This document shows positions 24,422 to 32,758 of a stretch of 64,000 nt of DNA, piece after piece. This DNA comes from CAUPWF01 sp964367905. Its GTDB lineage: Bacteria; Bacillota; Clostridia; Lachnospirales; Lachnospiraceae. The translations under genes and the position numbers were made by a program. The first letter of the stretch is position 1. Every line of letters starts with the position of its first letter. The notes below the pieces were generated by a model. That model had not been told where the DNA came from and ran no database searches. It was given only the letters and a program-made list of their open reading frames with translations. The stretch covers positions 9,979 through 73,978 of the forward strand of contig CAYIZP010000013.1 in assembly GCA_964367905.1 (NCBI GenBank), in the 5' to 3' direction.

Positions 24422-25618
24422 TTACTTACTTTCCTTGTGAAAAAGGGTGAATAATCTCTTGTATAAGTCAAACCACATATCAGCTTCCTCTATATTTTCT
24501 GTGGTATATATTCCATCCACCTTCCAGATTTCACCATCTACAAGGTAGCGTGCCGTACCAACTAGAGTGTCATTTTCTACTGGTGCTTTCACCACAATGG
24601 GATATTCTAATAAGATTTGAACTTTCTCATCCTTTTTCTTTAATAAGGTAATTGTTTCTCCTGTTTCTACTTTTAACATAGTATGAAGTTCATCTTCCAC
24701 GCTTTTTGCACCTAAGCAATTGATCTGCTTCCACTGATCATCTCCCGATACTGTTCTCAATTCACAATTCTCATAGTTCGCCTTTCCATAATCTAACAAC
24801 TCCATACAATCTTCCCATTTATAATTCTTATTATACGGCCAACCGGCACCCAAGAGCGCAACAATGAATGTTCGACCTTCACTTTCAATCGCTCCTACAT
24901 AACAATAGCCTGCATCATTGGTAAATCCCGTTTTTCCAGTAACAGCCTCAGAAGTCATATCGAATAACGAATTATGGTTATTTACCGAAAAACTCCTTGA
25001 TCCCTCTGCGTTGTTAAATGTATGATTTTCTGTTTGGGTAACGCGAAGAAACTCTTCTGCCATAGGAGATTGATTCATGCAATACATTAAGATTCGTGCC
25101 AAATCCTCTGCTGTAGTATGATGAAATCCTTGTTCATCTGAGGCATCTAGACCGTTTGGTGTGATAAAATATGAATCTTCACAGCCGATATTTTCTGCTT
25201 TTTGGTTCATAAGTGATGCAAATCCTTCCACACTCCCACCCACATGCTCTGCAATCGCGACCGCACTGTCGTTATGTGATTCCAACATCAAAGAAAACAG
25301 AAGATCCTCTAGGACATACTCCTCCCCTTCTCTCATACCTAGATGCACCTTAGGCTGTGCTGCTGCATTTGCACTCACTACAACTGTTTCATTAAGCGTC
25401 GAATTTTCTAGAGCGATGATGCAGGTAAGGATTTTTGTAGTACTAGCATTTGCTCGTGGTTCTTCTCCTTCCTTCTCAAATAAAATACGCCCACTCTCAC
25501 CATCCATCATGACAGCAGAAAGGGCGTACAGTTGACCTACTTCTTCATTTGCATATGTTTTCTGGGGTAATATCAACACGTATGTGATGATTAAAATTAC
25601 AGAACATATTTTTTTCAT
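24422..25618 (-). CDS. dacF: D-alanyl-D-alanine carboxypeptidase (PBP5-like), copy 1
   Basis: 398 residues: signal peptide (1-23, ending near TYANE), then penicillin-binding S11 peptidase motifs SxxK in NASTTKIL, SxN in SHNDSAVA and KTG in KTGFTNDAG. It trims the terminal D-Ala from peptidoglycan stem peptides outside the membrane. A C-terminal beta domain and amphipathic tail (FDLYKRLFTLFHKESK) would anchor it. Several paralogues exist in spore formers; the dacF name is tentative. A second copy is at 27927-29087. Confidence 0.88.
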   Translation of the reverse strand: MKKICSVILIITYVLILPQKTYANEEVGQLYALSAVMMDGESGRILFEKEGEEPRANASTTKILTCIIALENSTLNETVVVSANAAAQPKVHLGMREGEEYVLEDLLFSLMLESHNDSAVAIAEHVGGSVEGFASLMNQKAENIGCEDSYFITPNGLDASDEQGFHHTTAEDLARILMYCMNQSPMAEEFLRVTQTENHTFNNAEGSRSFSVNNHNSLFDMTSEAVTGKTGFTNDAGYCYVGAIESEGRTFIVALLGAGWPYNKNYKWEDCMELLDYGKANYENCELRTVSGDDQWKQINCLGAKSVEDELHTMLKVETGETITLLKKKDEKVQILLEYPIVVKAPVENDTLVGTARYLVDGEIWKVDGIYTTENIEEADMWFDLYKRLFTLFHKESK

Positions 25619-25648
25619 ATTATAGTTTCTTTCTTTTCAAATTTGAAA

Positions 25649-26218
25649 TTACACATTTAGCTTTAACTGAATCTCTTCTTGTGCTTCTGTTTTCAATTCT
25701 TCAATCTGTGCAGTATCGATATACGGCAGCTGTTCCAATGATTGAACGGAAAACCTCCTTAAGAATTCTTCTGTCGTAGCAAATAAATGTGGGCGTCCAG
25801 GTGCATTCAAACGTCCAACTTCCTCAACCAACCCATATTCTATCAAACGATTGACTGAGTGATCTGATTTCACTCCACGGATATTTTCAATTTCGATTTT
25901 AGTGATTGGTTGTTTATACGCAATGATTGACAGCGTCTCTAACATTACTTCTGTCAAGACTAATTTTCGTGGTTGTTTCGCAATACGAATCAAGTATTCA
26001 TAATACTCATTTTTCGTACACATCTGATAGGAACCATTTAATTCAATGATTTGCATACCGTACTCTTCATTGGTATAGCGTGATTTCATGTTAGCAATAA
26101 TCTTCGCCGTCGTCTTTTCGTCTTGCTCGATTGCTGTTGCTATTTTACTAAGTTCTACTGATTCTCCCATAGTAAAAAGAATCGCTTCTATAATCCCTTC
26201 TATCTTACTCACTTTCAC
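25649..26218 (-). CDS. scpB: segregation and condensation protein B
   Basis: 189-residue winged-helix partner of ScpA in the SMC condensin complex that organizes and segregates the chromosome. Recognized from IEGIIEAILFTMGE and the TEVMLETLSIIAYKQPITK region, plus GRPHLFATTEEFLRRF. GTG start with AGGAGATAGAT upstream. It lies 22 nt after scpA. Confidence 0.95.
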   Translation of the reverse strand: MKVSKIEGIIEAILFTMGESVELSKIATAIEQDEKTTAKIIANMKSRYTNEEYGMQIIELNGSYQMCTKNEYYEYLIRIAKQPRKLVLTEVMLETLSIIAYKQPITKIEIENIRGVKSDHSVNRLIEYGLVEEVGRLNAPGRPHLFATTEEFLRRFSVQSLEQLPYIDTAQIEELKTEAQEEIQLKLNV

Positions 26219-26240
26219 ATCTATCTCCTTCTTCTGTCAA

Positions 26241-26984
26241 TTATGCTGCCGAATAAATATAAATATCGTCAAACAGTTCAGCTTGCTCAATAACGATCTT
26301 CCCTAACTTCATCAATTCCAAAACAGCTAGAAAAGTGACCACCACATGCATTTTACTCTCTTGTTCCATCAATAATGTATGAAAACTTATCTTATGCTGT
26401 AGATTCACTCTCGACATCAAATAGGTTAATTTATCATCTAGATTTACTTCTTCTCGCTCAATCTTACCAAATTTACTTCGAACTGGATCCACCTTATCAT
26501 AATTTCGGCGAATGACTTGTTGAAAAATCTTATCCAACAATACAGTTGTCACTCCATCTAATAATTCATCCAAATCGATGGGTTCTTGATATTGGCGAAC
26601 TTCATCAGGTATTGTAGGAGTCTTGTAGAACGTATATTGACCACCTTGCTCTAAATCTTTCAACTCCACAGCCATACACTTATACATCTTATATTCTAGC
26701 AATTGAGCAATCAAAGCCTCTCGTGGATCCTCTTCTTCCTCATCATCCAAAACCTCTTTTGGCAATAACATCTTGCACTTAATATCTAAAAGTGTAGCAG
26801 CCATCAATAAAAACTCACTCATGACATTCATGTCCTTTGTATTCATCTCACGAATATATTCCATATATTGATCAGTGATTAACACAATCGGGATATCATA
26901 GATATCTATTTTGTTTTTGTCAATTAGGTGCAACAATAGATCCAGGGGACCCTCAAACACCTCTAATTTCACTGGTATTCCCAT
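26241..26984 (-). CDS. scpA: segregation and condensation protein A (kleisin)
   Basis: 247-residue kleisin bridging the two SMC heads. N-terminal signature LEVFEGPLDLLLHLIDKNKIDIYDIPI, acidic middle (LDDEEEEDPREAL), and C-terminal winged helix (VVTFLAVLELMKLGKIV). AGAGG precedes the ATG. In an operon with scpB and, upstream, the phosphoesterase (12-nt gap). Confidence 0.96.
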   Translation of the reverse strand: MGIPVKLEVFEGPLDLLLHLIDKNKIDIYDIPIVLITDQYMEYIREMNTKDMNVMSEFLLMAATLLDIKCKMLLPKEVLDDEEEEDPREALIAQLLEYKMYKCMAVELKDLEQGGQYTFYKTPTIPDEVRQYQEPIDLDELLDGVTTVLLDKIFQQVIRRNYDKVDPVRSKFGKIEREEVNLDDKLTYLMSRVNLQHKISFHTLLMEQESKMHVVVTFLAVLELMKLGKIVIEQAELFDDIYIYSAA

Positions 26985-26996
26985 ATCTGACCTCTT

Positions 26997-27896
26997 CTAT
27001 TTCTTCTCTCCATTCAAGTGTACCACGACAACCTCAGGCTGATTAAATAAACGTACTTTGACTGTATGCTCTCCCAATCCTCGACTTACGATGACATCTG
27101 TTTCATTACACTGATACAGCCCACCCGTATAGGGCGGAAACAATTTCCCTTGTGGACTGATGATCCCTCCTAGAAAAGGAATTCGCACCATTCCTCCATG
27201 ATAATGTCCCGACAGCACCAAGTCTGCCCCCCAGTCGGCATATGTATGGATATGAGCAGGATTATGCGCTAATAAAATGTGATACTTTTCCTCGTCACAC
27301 TTTCCAATTAAGCCCTCCATCTCCTTCAGACTTAGATGCCCTTTAGGAAATTTTCGATAATATTTCTCAGGTATCTCTATACCAGATAATTCAACTTTAT
27401 CTTTGGTATCCTTCGAAGAATATAAAGAAAGCGTTCGATTCTCTAAAAATATCACCCCATATTCTTTTAATCTTCTTCGATAGATTCTATAATCATCCCC
27501 ATATTTTTCTGGATGCTCTTTCATTCGCTGTTCATGATTCCCATTAGCATAATAGACCTTGCATACTTTCGTAAGTCTATTCACCAGATTCAAGGCTACA
27601 TCACATGGCTTTGTATCAATCCCCAAGACCATATCACCACCTATAAAGATACAGTCTGGTTTTTCACCTAGAATGATTTTCATTATTTTATCATTAGATT
27701 CACCATAGGATTTGTTATGCAAATCCGTTAGAAAAATAATTTTTTTATCTTTATCCATTCTCGAAAGCTTCGATGAAACTACACGATATCTAGTTGTTTT
27801 TAATGTTTTTTGCTCTCTTAGATTCTCCAAAAGAATCACAACCGTTATTGCACTTAAACATGCTAATACCCACATAGTACTTCTCCAAAACTTCAT
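26997..27896 (-). CDS. membrane-anchored metallophosphoesterase
   Basis: 299 residues: an N-terminal membrane helix (about 7-24), then calcineurin-like motifs DLHN, GGDM, GNHEQR, LAHNP and SGHYHGGMVRIP. The set matches YkuE/YaeI-type phosphoesterases, some of which act on lipid A or other phospholipids; substrate here unknown. It precedes scpA by 12 nt and follows a carboxypeptidase gene by 30 nt, suggesting an envelope/division operon. Confidence 0.88.
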   Translation of the reverse strand: MKFWRSTMWVLACLSAITVVILLENLREQKTLKTTRYRVVSSKLSRMDKDKKIIFLTDLHNKSYGESNDKIMKIILGEKPDCIFIGGDMVLGIDTKPCDVALNLVNRLTKVCKVYYANGNHEQRMKEHPEKYGDDYRIYRRRLKEYGVIFLENRTLSLYSSKDTKDKVELSGIEIPEKYYRKFPKGHLSLKEMEGLIGKCDEEKYHILLAHNPAHIHTYADWGADLVLSGHYHGGMVRIPFLGGIISPQGKLFPPYTGGLYQCNETDVIVSRGLGEHTVKVRLFNQPEVVVVHLNGEKK

Positions 27897-27926
27897 TTTA
27901 TTCTATCTAGTTGGCTTATCGATCCA

Positions 27927-29087
27927 TTAAAGGCAAAACTCTTTGAACACGTGACAGAAGGCGAAAGAAAATGACATTTCATCTATATCTTCCATTGCCA
28001 CTACATCAATCTTACCTAGCTCTTCATCTCCAATTTTATATAGAATCTCTCCCACTTTATCGCCGCTTGCAATAGGAGCTTCCAATTCATCGAATACTGT
28101 AAATTCTTTTGTGACTGTCGATAAGTCATTTCCATTTATATCAATATACGCAAACTGTTCAGCACCCTGACCTGTTATTGTATCTTTTGTTCCATTTAAT
28201 ACTGGTATTTCCTCATAAATATTCTCTGCTTGATCCAAGTATTTCTGCGAAACCCCAAATCCATAATCCAATAAACTGATTGCATCTTTGGTTCTATCGT
28301 TACCGCTTGGTGCAGCCATAATGACAGCAATCATATCAATCCCACCATTGCTTGCCGTAGCGGATAAACAGTATTTCGCTAAACTCGTCGATCCTGTCTT
28401 CAAACCTGTCGCATAGGCATATTGTTTGATCAATTTATTTGTATTGCTCAACCCAAACACAGAACTCCCCTGCGCCGTTTCATGTACGATATCTTCCATC
28501 CATATAGTTGTGTATTCATATATTTCCGGATGATTTGTAATCAGCTCTCTCGTCATAATTGCAATATCATAGGCAGTGGTCAAGTGTCCCTCAGCATCTA
28601 AACCATTACAATTCACGAAATTCGTATGTTCCATCCCTAATTCTTTCGCTCGCTCATTCATTCGTACTACGAATTCTGCTTCCGTTCCTGCTATCATCTC
28701 TCCCATAGCCACACAGGCATCATTTGCAGAAGATATCACAATACATTTTATCATAGTATCTACCGTCTGACGTTCCCCAGCCTCTAAAAACACTTGAGAC
28801 CCTCCCATTGATGCCGCATACTCTGAAACAACAACGTCCTCTGTTAATTCAATTTCTCCTGCTTCTAGTGCTTCAAAAATCAGTAACAATGTCATTATCT
28901 TCGTTACACTTGCAGGTGCTAATTTTTCATTTGAATTCTTTTCATAAATCACTTGCCCCGTTGACGCTTCCATCAAAAGTACAGAAGGCGCACTCACTTC
29001 AGGAGCTTGCGCACTTGCAATAACAGGATTTATGATGGCAACAGTTGTAAGAATGCATGCTAATACGAATGCAATTTTTTTCTTCAT
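27927..29087 (-). CDS. dacF: D-alanyl-D-alanine carboxypeptidase (PBP5-like), copy 2
   Basis: 386 residues, starting MKKKIAFVLACILTTVAI (signal peptide cut near ASAQA). S11 motifs: SVTK in LAPASVTKIMTL, SAN in SSANDACVAM and KTG in LKTGSTSLAKY. Same activity as copy 1. ATG 29087 has TTGGAG upstream; the frame to 29105 would put this site inside. The two copies flank the scpAB block; which one is the sporulation enzyme (DacB/DacF) is unclear. Confidence 0.88.
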   Translation of the reverse strand: MKKKIAFVLACILTTVAIINPVIASAQAPEVSAPSVLLMEASTGQVIYEKNSNEKLAPASVTKIMTLLLIFEALEAGEIELTEDVVVSEYAASMGGSQVFLEAGERQTVDTMIKCIVISSANDACVAMGEMIAGTEAEFVVRMNERAKELGMEHTNFVNCNGLDAEGHLTTAYDIAIMTRELITNHPEIYEYTTIWMEDIVHETAQGSSVFGLSNTNKLIKQYAYATGLKTGSTSLAKYCLSATASNGGIDMIAVIMAAPSGNDRTKDAISLLDYGFGVSQKYLDQAENIYEEIPVLNGTKDTITGQGAEQFAYIDINGNDLSTVTKEFTVFDELEAPIASGDKVGEILYKIGDEELGKIDVVAMEDIDEMSFSFAFCHVFKEFCL

Positions 29088-29167
29088 GATAACTCCAACA
29101 ATCATATTGTTATCTATACATATGTAAAAATATTTGAATTATGCAAAATGTTGTTTTTGTACGTAAA

Positions 29168-29202
29168 ATGAGGTCCGTATATACTACTATATACGACCTC
29201 AT
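29168..29202 (-). terminator. terminator after rpsU
   Basis: A long near-perfect hairpin, GAGGTC..TATATA on one arm and TATATA..GACCTC on the other with a short loop, 22 nt after the rpsU stop, followed by TTTTACG on the minus strand. Confidence 0.8.
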
Positions 29203-29224
29203 ATGTTTTACAAAACTCTGCACA

Positions 29225-29401
29225 TTAATTATATTTACGTTTTCTAGCAGCTTCCGATTTTTTCTTGCGTTTTACGCTCGGCTTTTCGTAATGTTCTCTT
29301 TTACGAATTTCTTGTTGAATACCGGCTTTAGCGCAGTTTCTTTTGAATCTGCGTAAAGCACTATCTAACGTTTCGTTCTCTTTTACGATTACATTTGACA
29401 T
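29225..29401 (-). CDS. rpsU: 30S ribosomal protein S21
   Basis: 58-residue basic protein, MSNVIVKENETLDSALRRF at the start and KRKKKSEAARKRKYN at the end, typical Firmicute S21. It binds near the anti-Shine-Dalgarno end of 16S rRNA. ATG 29401 with a purine-rich GGAGGGGAGG about 13-22 nt upstream. Own promoter and terminator, monocistronic. Confidence 0.95.
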   Translation of the reverse strand: MSNVIVKENETLDSALRRFKRNCAKAGIQQEIRKREHYEKPSVKRKKKSEAARKRKYN

Positions 29402-29480
29402 AGACTCACACCTAACCTCCCCTCCAGCCCTATATTGTGCATGATACGACTGTTCGGGTATTTTTTTTGCACTACGTATG

Positions 29481-29508
29481 ATTATAACACATAATTATAA
29501 TTCGTCAA
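29481..29508 (-). promoter_or_regulatory. promoter for rpsU
   Basis: -35 TTGACG (29503-29508), 16-nt spacer, perfect -10 TATAAT (29481-29486) on the minus strand; about 75-nt leader. Confidence 0.75.
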
Positions 29509-29517
29509 TACCCATTT

Positions 29518-30954
29518 TTAAATTATCTCATATATTTCTTCATATTGTAACGCTGACTGCGTCCAAGAGAAGTCTTTTTGCATTGCTCTATCAACAATTT
29601 TATTCCAATCACGCTTGCTATCGTAGTAAATATGTTCTGCGTAACGAATGGTTTGCATCATTTCATGAGCATTGTAATTTGAGAAGCTAAACCCTGTTCC
29701 AGTCTTCTCATATTCATTATATGGTTCCACTGTATCTCTCAATCCGCCTGTCTCTCGAACAATCGGTATGGTTCCATATCGTAAACTCATCAATTGGCTC
29801 AGTCCACATGGTTCAAATAGTGACGGCATAATAAATGCGTCACAAGATGCATAAATCTTACGCGCTCGATCCTCTGAGTAGAAAATATTTGCTGAAACTT
29901 TATTCGGGTATTTCTGCGCGAAATTTCGGAACATTTCTTCGTACTTTTCATCACCCGTACCCAACACAACAATTTGTATCGAATCCTGACACAATTCATC
30001 CATCACACATTCAATCAAATCAAAACCTTTTTGATCCGTTAGTCTCGAGACAATTCCCAACATCATAATCTGTTTGTTTACTTCCAGCCCCAACTCTTTT
30101 TGCAATGCTTCTTTGTTTTTAAACTTATATTTTCTAAACGTTGATATTGTGAATCGCTTTGCAATAAGATCGTCTGATGCCGGATCATATTCTGCATAAT
30201 CTATCCCATTCACAATTCCTCTGAGGGAATTTCTGCGTGCAAACATCAAGCCATCTAATCCTTCGCCATAAAAACGACTCTTGATCTCATCTGCATACGA
30301 ATTACTAACTGTTGTAATCACATCAGAATACACAATCCCACCTTTCAAATAATTCGCATCATCTTTTACTCCCAATTTATCAATAGTAAAATAGTAATCT
30401 GGCAATCCTGTAATATCTCTGATTCGCTTTATGTCCCATACTCCCTGGAATTTCAAATTATGTATCGTAATCACAGTTCGAATATCGGAATAATAATGAT
30501 CCCAATAACGATAGTTATCTAAAAATACCGGAACCAACCCTGTCTGCCAATCGTGACAATGTATTATATCTGGTTTATAATCAAGAATTGGCAACATCTG
30601 TACGATTGCTTTTGAAAAAAAAGCAAATCGCTCCACGTCATCATAAGTATCCCCGTAAGGCTTGTCTCCGCTAAAGTAATATTCATTATCAATAAAGTAA
30701 AATGTAACTCCGTCAATTTGTGTTTCTAATATCCCCACATACTGCCTTCTCCAACTTAATTCCATGTAAAAATGTGTCTTGTAATCCAATTGACTCTTGT
30801 ATTTTTCATTCATACATGCATATTTAGGCAGTACTACTCTTACATCAAATTTATCCTTATCAAAATATTTTGGTAATGCTCCTACAACGTCGGCTAATCC
30901 CCCTGTCTTAATAAAAGGAACTGCTTCTGATGCTGTAAAAAGTATTTTTTTCAT
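29518..30954 (-). CDS. glgA: glycogen synthase (ADP-glucose type)
   Basis: 478-residue GT5 enzyme that extends alpha-1,4-glucan chains from ADP-glucose. N-terminal KTGGLADVVGALPK (sugar-nucleotide binding), HCHDWQTGLVP in the middle, and SLFEPCGLSQLMSLRYGTIPIVRETGGL in two adjoining parts at the C-terminus. Complete length. No other glycogen gene is adjacent. TGGAGG precedes the ATG. A -10 TATAAT at 31001-31006 (minus strand) is a probable promoter with a weak -35. Confidence 0.96.
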   Translation of the reverse strand: MKKILFTASEAVPFIKTGGLADVVGALPKYFDKDKFDVRVVLPKYACMNEKYKSQLDYKTHFYMELSWRRQYVGILETQIDGVTFYFIDNEYYFSGDKPYGDTYDDVERFAFFSKAIVQMLPILDYKPDIIHCHDWQTGLVPVFLDNYRYWDHYYSDIRTVITIHNLKFQGVWDIKRIRDITGLPDYYFTIDKLGVKDDANYLKGGIVYSDVITTVSNSYADEIKSRFYGEGLDGLMFARRNSLRGIVNGIDYAEYDPASDDLIAKRFTISTFRKYKFKNKEALQKELGLEVNKQIMMLGIVSRLTDQKGFDLIECVMDELCQDSIQIVVLGTGDEKYEEMFRNFAQKYPNKVSANIFYSEDRARKIYASCDAFIMPSLFEPCGLSQLMSLRYGTIPIVRETGGLRDTVEPYNEYEKTGTGFSFSNYNAHEMMQTIRYAEHIYYDSKRDWNKIVDRAMQKDFSWTQSALQYEEIYEII

Positions 30955-31059
30955 ATCCGTCCTCCACTAAAGTATAACTATTAAGCAACATATTCAATCA
31001 ATTATACTATATTTCAAATGAAATGAAAAGTTTTTTTTAAATGAAAATTTTTTTTCATT

Positions 31060-31848
31060 TTATTTATTCATTTTGTATTTTAATCTAATTGTATCAGATA
31101 TCAATGCTATAAATTCAGAATTTGTAGGTTTCCCTCGTCCATTACTTACAGTGTAACCAAACAACTCCTCTATTGTATCAATTTTCCCTCTGCTCCATGC
31201 CACTTCAATCGCATGTCGAATCGCCCGTTCTACACGACTAGAGGTTGTTCTATTTTTTTTAGCTACGCTTGGATAAAGCACCTTGGTAATCGCATTCAAA
31301 ATATCCATATCCTCAACTGACATCAAAATCGCATCTCGCAAATAATGGTATCCTTTTATATGTGCTGGTATTCCAATTTCATGTAAGATCGATGTAACAT
31401 GTTTTTCTAAGTCTTCTTCTTTGTCTTGAAGAACAATTTTTGCAACGCTGGAAGACTTTTCACTCGAATTCATCTGCTTAATTCCTTTGATTCGACTAAT
31501 AATGCTCTCTCGATTAAACGGCTTCATGATAAAATAATTTGCCCCCTTTCGAAATGCATCTTCCGTAATACTATCTTGTCCTACTGCCGTGATGACTATG
31601 AATCCTGGTAACTTGTTCAATCCATGATCTTGTTGAACATTTTCCATAACTGTCAATCCATCCATCCTAGGCATAATCAAATCTAACAACACCACATCTG
31701 GCTCATGTTTTTTTATGATTTGACACATTTCTTCTCCATTACTTGCTTTCCCTACGAGATGCAACTCCTCATCACTATCGATAATTTCGCCCAAAATTTC
31801 TAACATTTTTTCATTATCGTCAGCAATAGCAACATTTAGCTTTTCCAT
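31060..31848 (-). CDS. spo0A: sporulation transcription factor Spo0A
   Basis: Master response regulator of sporulation entry. The 262-residue protein has a receiver domain with D10/D11, phospho-acceptor D56 (VVLLDLIMP) and FIMKPF, and the C-terminal Spo0A DNA-binding domain including TTSSRVERAIRHAIEVAW. Start at MEKLNVAIADD (31848) rather than an upstream ATG adding 6 residues; the Shine-Dalgarno (GGTGAT) is modest. Two 0A boxes upstream suggest autoregulation. spoIVB, which usually precedes spo0A, is absent from this position. Confidence 0.97.
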   Translation of the reverse strand: MEKLNVAIADDNEKMLEILGEIIDSDEELHLVGKASNGEEMCQIIKKHEPDVVLLDLIMPRMDGLTVMENVQQDHGLNKLPGFIVITAVGQDSITEDAFRKGANYFIMKPFNRESIISRIKGIKQMNSSEKSSSVAKIVLQDKEEDLEKHVTSILHEIGIPAHIKGYHYLRDAILMSVEDMDILNAITKVLYPSVAKKNRTTSSRVERAIRHAIEVAWSRGKIDTIEELFGYTVSNGRGKPTNSEFIALISDTIRLKYKMNK

Positions 31849-31884
31849 AGCATCACCATTCCACATTCAACACACCACAAATGT

Positions 31885-31913
31885 ATTATAATGGCACAAA
31901 AGAAGTAATGCAA
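31885..31913 (-). promoter_or_regulatory. vegetative promoter for spo0A
   Basis: -35 TTGCAT (31908-31913), 17-nt spacer, perfect -10 TATAAT (31885-31890) on the minus strand, 37 nt before the spo0A ATG. Confidence 0.75.
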
Positions 31914-31932
31914 TAGCAAATTTATTATATTG

Positions 31933-31939
31933 TTCGACA
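31933..31939 (-). promoter_or_regulatory. Spo0A box 1
   Basis: Perfect TGTCGAA on the minus strand, centred about 25 bp upstream of the -35 of the spo0A promoter. It matches the 0A-box core TGNCGAA. Confidence 0.65.
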
Positions 31940-31980
31940 TTATGTTGATTTAAGATGTATTTTCACACAATTCAATGTTT

Positions 31981-31987
31981 TTCGACA
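31981..31987 (-). promoter_or_regulatory. Spo0A box 2
   Basis: Second perfect TGTCGAA in the same orientation, 48 bp further upstream, 3 bp beyond the stop of the TPR-like gene. Paired boxes fit autoregulation by Spo0A~P. Confidence 0.6.
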
Positions 31988-31990
31988 TAA

Positions 31991-32758
31991 TTATTTGTTT
32001 CCTTGTCGATATAACTCTTTCCATTCCTCTAATAACTGCTTTGATGGCTTTACTTGCAAAACTTCCTCGACTGAATTCGATTCTCTTTGTAGAATATCGT
32101 CTAACTCTTCATAGACCTCACTCTTGGCAATTAGCAGCTTATACTCTGTCGTATCTAAATGCTTTTTCGCTGCGTATAGATAGCATTTTACAAACATTGG
32201 ATCATTATTAATCTGAAATGCTTTATCATACATAGTCATTGCTTCTTGATACAAGAACTGTCTTCCATAGCAAGCTCCAAGACAAGCATATATCTTCCCA
32301 TAAAACATCTCATCAACTTTGTTATTATGTTCTTTTCTAAGAATGGATGTATAAAACAAGATTGCTAATTCTACTTCACCATTCACCAGAAGGTTATCTG
32401 CTTTTTTCTTAACAATTTCCACCTCTTCAAGGTAATTTAGCTTTCTTAATTCTTCTTGTAATTTATTCAACTGCATATCGGAATACATATCGCTACTTCT
32501 AAGAATCGTCAAAATAAATGTTTCTATACTACATTTTGTATGCAATGAATTAATAATCTCACTTGAAAGCTCATCTAACTTTAATTCTTCTGATAACCAC
32601 ACACATAATTGTTCATTCATAATTGTACTATCCACTAGATAAATATTCTTGCCAAGATAATAGCACAACTCTTCAAAAGTATATATTTTATGATGTATTC
32701 TGGTGATTTCATAAGGAGCAGTAGCTCTCACATTATGACACAGAATGATGTTTCCCAT
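31991..32758 (-). CDS. TPR-like helical protein, third gene of the DUF5717-DUF5716 operon
   Basis: 255 residues, no signal peptide or membrane helix. Residues about 1-55 are mixed (begins MGNIILCHNVRATAPYEI); about 95-215 are helical, with tetratricopeptide-like pairs such as NGEVELAILFYTSIL and FLYQEAMTMYDKAFQIN. The C-terminus is charged. I do not recognize a named family. It overlaps the DUF5716 gene by 26 bp and has its own AGGGGG site, so translation is probably coupled. Likely an adaptor for the two larger proteins (inference). Confidence 0.8.
   Translation of the reverse strand: MGNIILCHNVRATAPYEITRIHHKIYTFEELCYYLGKNIYLVDSTIMNEQLCVWLSEELKLDELSSEIINSLHTKCSIETFILTILRSSDMYSDMQLNKLQEELRKLNYLEEVEIVKKKADNLLVNGEVELAILFYTSILRKEHNNKVDEMFYGKIYACLGACYGRQFLYQEAMTMYDKAFQINNDPMFVKCYLYAAKKHLDTTEYKLLIAKSEVYEELDDILQRESNSVEEVLQVKPSKQLLEEWKELYRQGNK

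Noticed and set aside
29102..29170. Second small gene between dacF and rpsU
   Set aside because: Only the rpsU terminator and A/T-rich DNA are present; no ribosome binding site with an open frame.
31021..31065. A/T-only inverted repeats (AAATGAAAA/TTTTCATTT) after spo0A as a terminator
   Set aside because: The stem is A/T only and the following tract on the minus strand is A-rich, so termination is doubtful.
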